From Paramecium sonneborni (taxonomy: Eukaryota > Ciliophora > Oligohymenophorea > Peniculida > Parameciidae), in the NCBI GenBank assembly GCA_905182985.1, contig CAJJDN010000015.1, positions 320,798-384,797 of the forward strand: a DNA stretch of 64,000 nt. Direction: 5' to 3'. Positions within the stretch are counted from its first letter, which is position 1, and each line of letters starts with the position of its first letter. Under the pieces are notes generated by a model that saw nothing but the letters and a program-made list of their open reading frames with translations, ran no database searches and was not told the DNA's origin. Of this stretch, positions 62,773-64,000 are shown piece by piece. Position numbers and translations under genes: made by a program.

Positions 62773-64000
62773 TTAGTGTAAATTTTATAAAGAAACATTG
62801 TACTTGTGTTTTGTAAGTTACTATTAATTTTTACCTTAAATAATAAATTATTTGAGCTTTTAAAAATTGTTTTCCATTGAGATTTGGGACTTAATCAAAA
62901 GTTCATTTGTGCTTTCCAATTCATTTATATATCTAGTCATTTCTTCTAACTTACTTTCTAATGCTTTATTTAATAATAATTCATCTTACAATTTTTTTTT
63001 ACATTAATATAATTCTTTAGAAAGTGTCTTATTTTAATCTGCAAAAGATGTAAGTTATATTAATAATTTATTAGGATTAATATAATAACCATTTTTATTT
63101 AATGGAGTTGAGGCTTTATTTGTTTAATAAATCTTTTAATCCATTTGTAGAACCTTGTCAAATTAACATTATTATTCCTCTTATTCCAACTATTTTTCAA
63201 CTGTTAATTTTTATATTTTTTGTGCTTTACCAAGATTTAATTTTGGAATAGGAATTTAAAAATTTGTATTTGTTGTAATTTTATTAGGTAAATTCTCAAC
63301 GAAACTTGATTCATTTAATTTAGGACTTTATTCATTAATTAATCTATGATCATCAATTTTATCATTCTAAACTAATTCTATCAACATTTAAAGCTTTTTA
63401 TTCTCTTACTTATATAATCTATTTTCCTTATAATATTAGGCTAACAATTTACTCATTGATTCTATTTAGTTTTAATAGGTTAAATATTCTTCTTATACTG
63501 ATATTGGCTTTAATATTAAAAATTTAATACAATTTTAGTTCGTATTCTTTTTTTTTATTACAATGTTTATAATTGTTCATTTAATTCAATTATTTGATTA
63601 TCTTTAGCAAGAAGTTAATTTTATAAGTCAATGAATTTAGATTATTTTTCACTCTAAATATCTAACATAGTTTAAGAGTTTTCTATTCCTATTTAAGATA
63701 AAAGTAAATTCTAACAATCATATAATCAAATAACCTATGCTCTTAATTCATCTCTTTAATTTATTAAGTCTTCATTAAAAGAAAACAATTTACAATTTTC
63801 TTCTATTAAATGGGTGAGCATACTTTGAATTTCACTATATTCATTAGATTCAGTTTTGCATGCTTCCATAGTAAATAAAGAAGCATTTGGTAATGACTGA
63901 TTTTATTTAATAGGTTTTTACATTAATATTAGTTTGCCCTCTGTATATCTTTAGAATCTCTTTATTCATCTAAATTAGTTATCTTAATTCTTTATTTTCT
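62765..64000 (-). CDS. Coiled-coil protein, 5' partial, 3' end uncertain
   Basis: Enters from beyond 64000 and runs leftward with introns 63897-63921 (25 nt, ends CAG), 63711-63734 (24 nt, GTT...TAG) and 63508-63530 (23 nt, ends AAG). The protein is coiled coil (LLAKDNQIIELNEQLQTLQQ, ALESKLEEMTRYINELESTN) broken by a Pro/Asn-rich linker (NKASTPLNKNGYYINPNKLL). No TGA occurs in frame at the expected 3' end near 62830. Either a ~32-nt intron leads to TGA 62765-62767, or the frame continues into the gene at 62045-62772. The given left boundary follows the first option. Confidence 0.6.

Overview
This window is a piece of a ciliate macronuclear genome, most likely from Paramecium or a close oligohymenophorean relative. 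Long coding frames are read only if TAA and TAG mean glutamine and TGA is the sole stop. Genes are packed tens of bases apart on both strands. They are split by tiny introns, mostly 20-33 nt and starting GTA/GTT. The base composition is strongly AT-rich, and one gene encodes a trichocyst-matrix-type secretory protein. I rebuilt about 30 genes and roughly 70 introns by hand. For the well-resolved genes the spliced length is a whole number of codons, which supports the models. I ran no searches, so family names rest on motifs I recognise.

Layout. 1-6.5 kb (+): coiled-coil and TPR-like proteins, then an ABC1/ADCK (UbiB) mitochondrial kinase-like protein. 7.4-15.6 kb (-): an EF-hand protein, a large unrecognised protein, a PX-domain sorting nexin and a secreted protein with VVEEHHEQ repeats. 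16-20.6 kb: a tandem CCCH zinc-finger protein, a membrane hybrid histidine kinase and an atypical MAP kinase with a TGH activation motif. 20.7-30.8 kb: coiled-coil proteins, an SMP-domain (lipid-transfer) membrane protein, a 1268-residue coiled-coil protein and a trichocyst matrix protein. 31-33.6 kb: a small protein kinase gene present twice, as an exact 1195-bp duplication around a single N; this is probably an assembly join. 34-38.5 kb: an R2R3-type Myb protein, a RAP/FASTK-like organellar protein and a less certain gene. 38.6-41.7 kb: a protein kinase whose tail holds eight copies of a 66-residue Q/N-rich repeat, each copy encoded by a 198-bp unit. 42-45.4 kb: a SAS-4/CPAP-like centriole assembly protein. 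45.6-48 kb: a CAMK-like kinase. 48.9-53.4 kb: an EF-hand protein, then an EF-hand/WD40 protein of axonemal type (WDR49/CFAP337-like). 53.6-56.4 kb: a Q/N-rich protein. 56.6-64 kb (-): an unresolved gene, a 1075-residue coiled-coil protein, an SCP/FCP1-type phosphatase and two more coiled-coil or hypothetical genes.

There is no operon logic. The gene set fits a ciliated, exocytosing protist: basal-body and axoneme parts (SAS-4, WDR49-like, many coiled coils), secretory-granule matrix proteins, membrane traffic (PX, SMP) and much protein phosphorylation (five kinase genes including the histidine kinase and the ADCK-like protein's neighbours, plus one aspartate-based phosphatase). No tRNA, rRNA, transposon, CRISPR array or telomere repeat was recognised.
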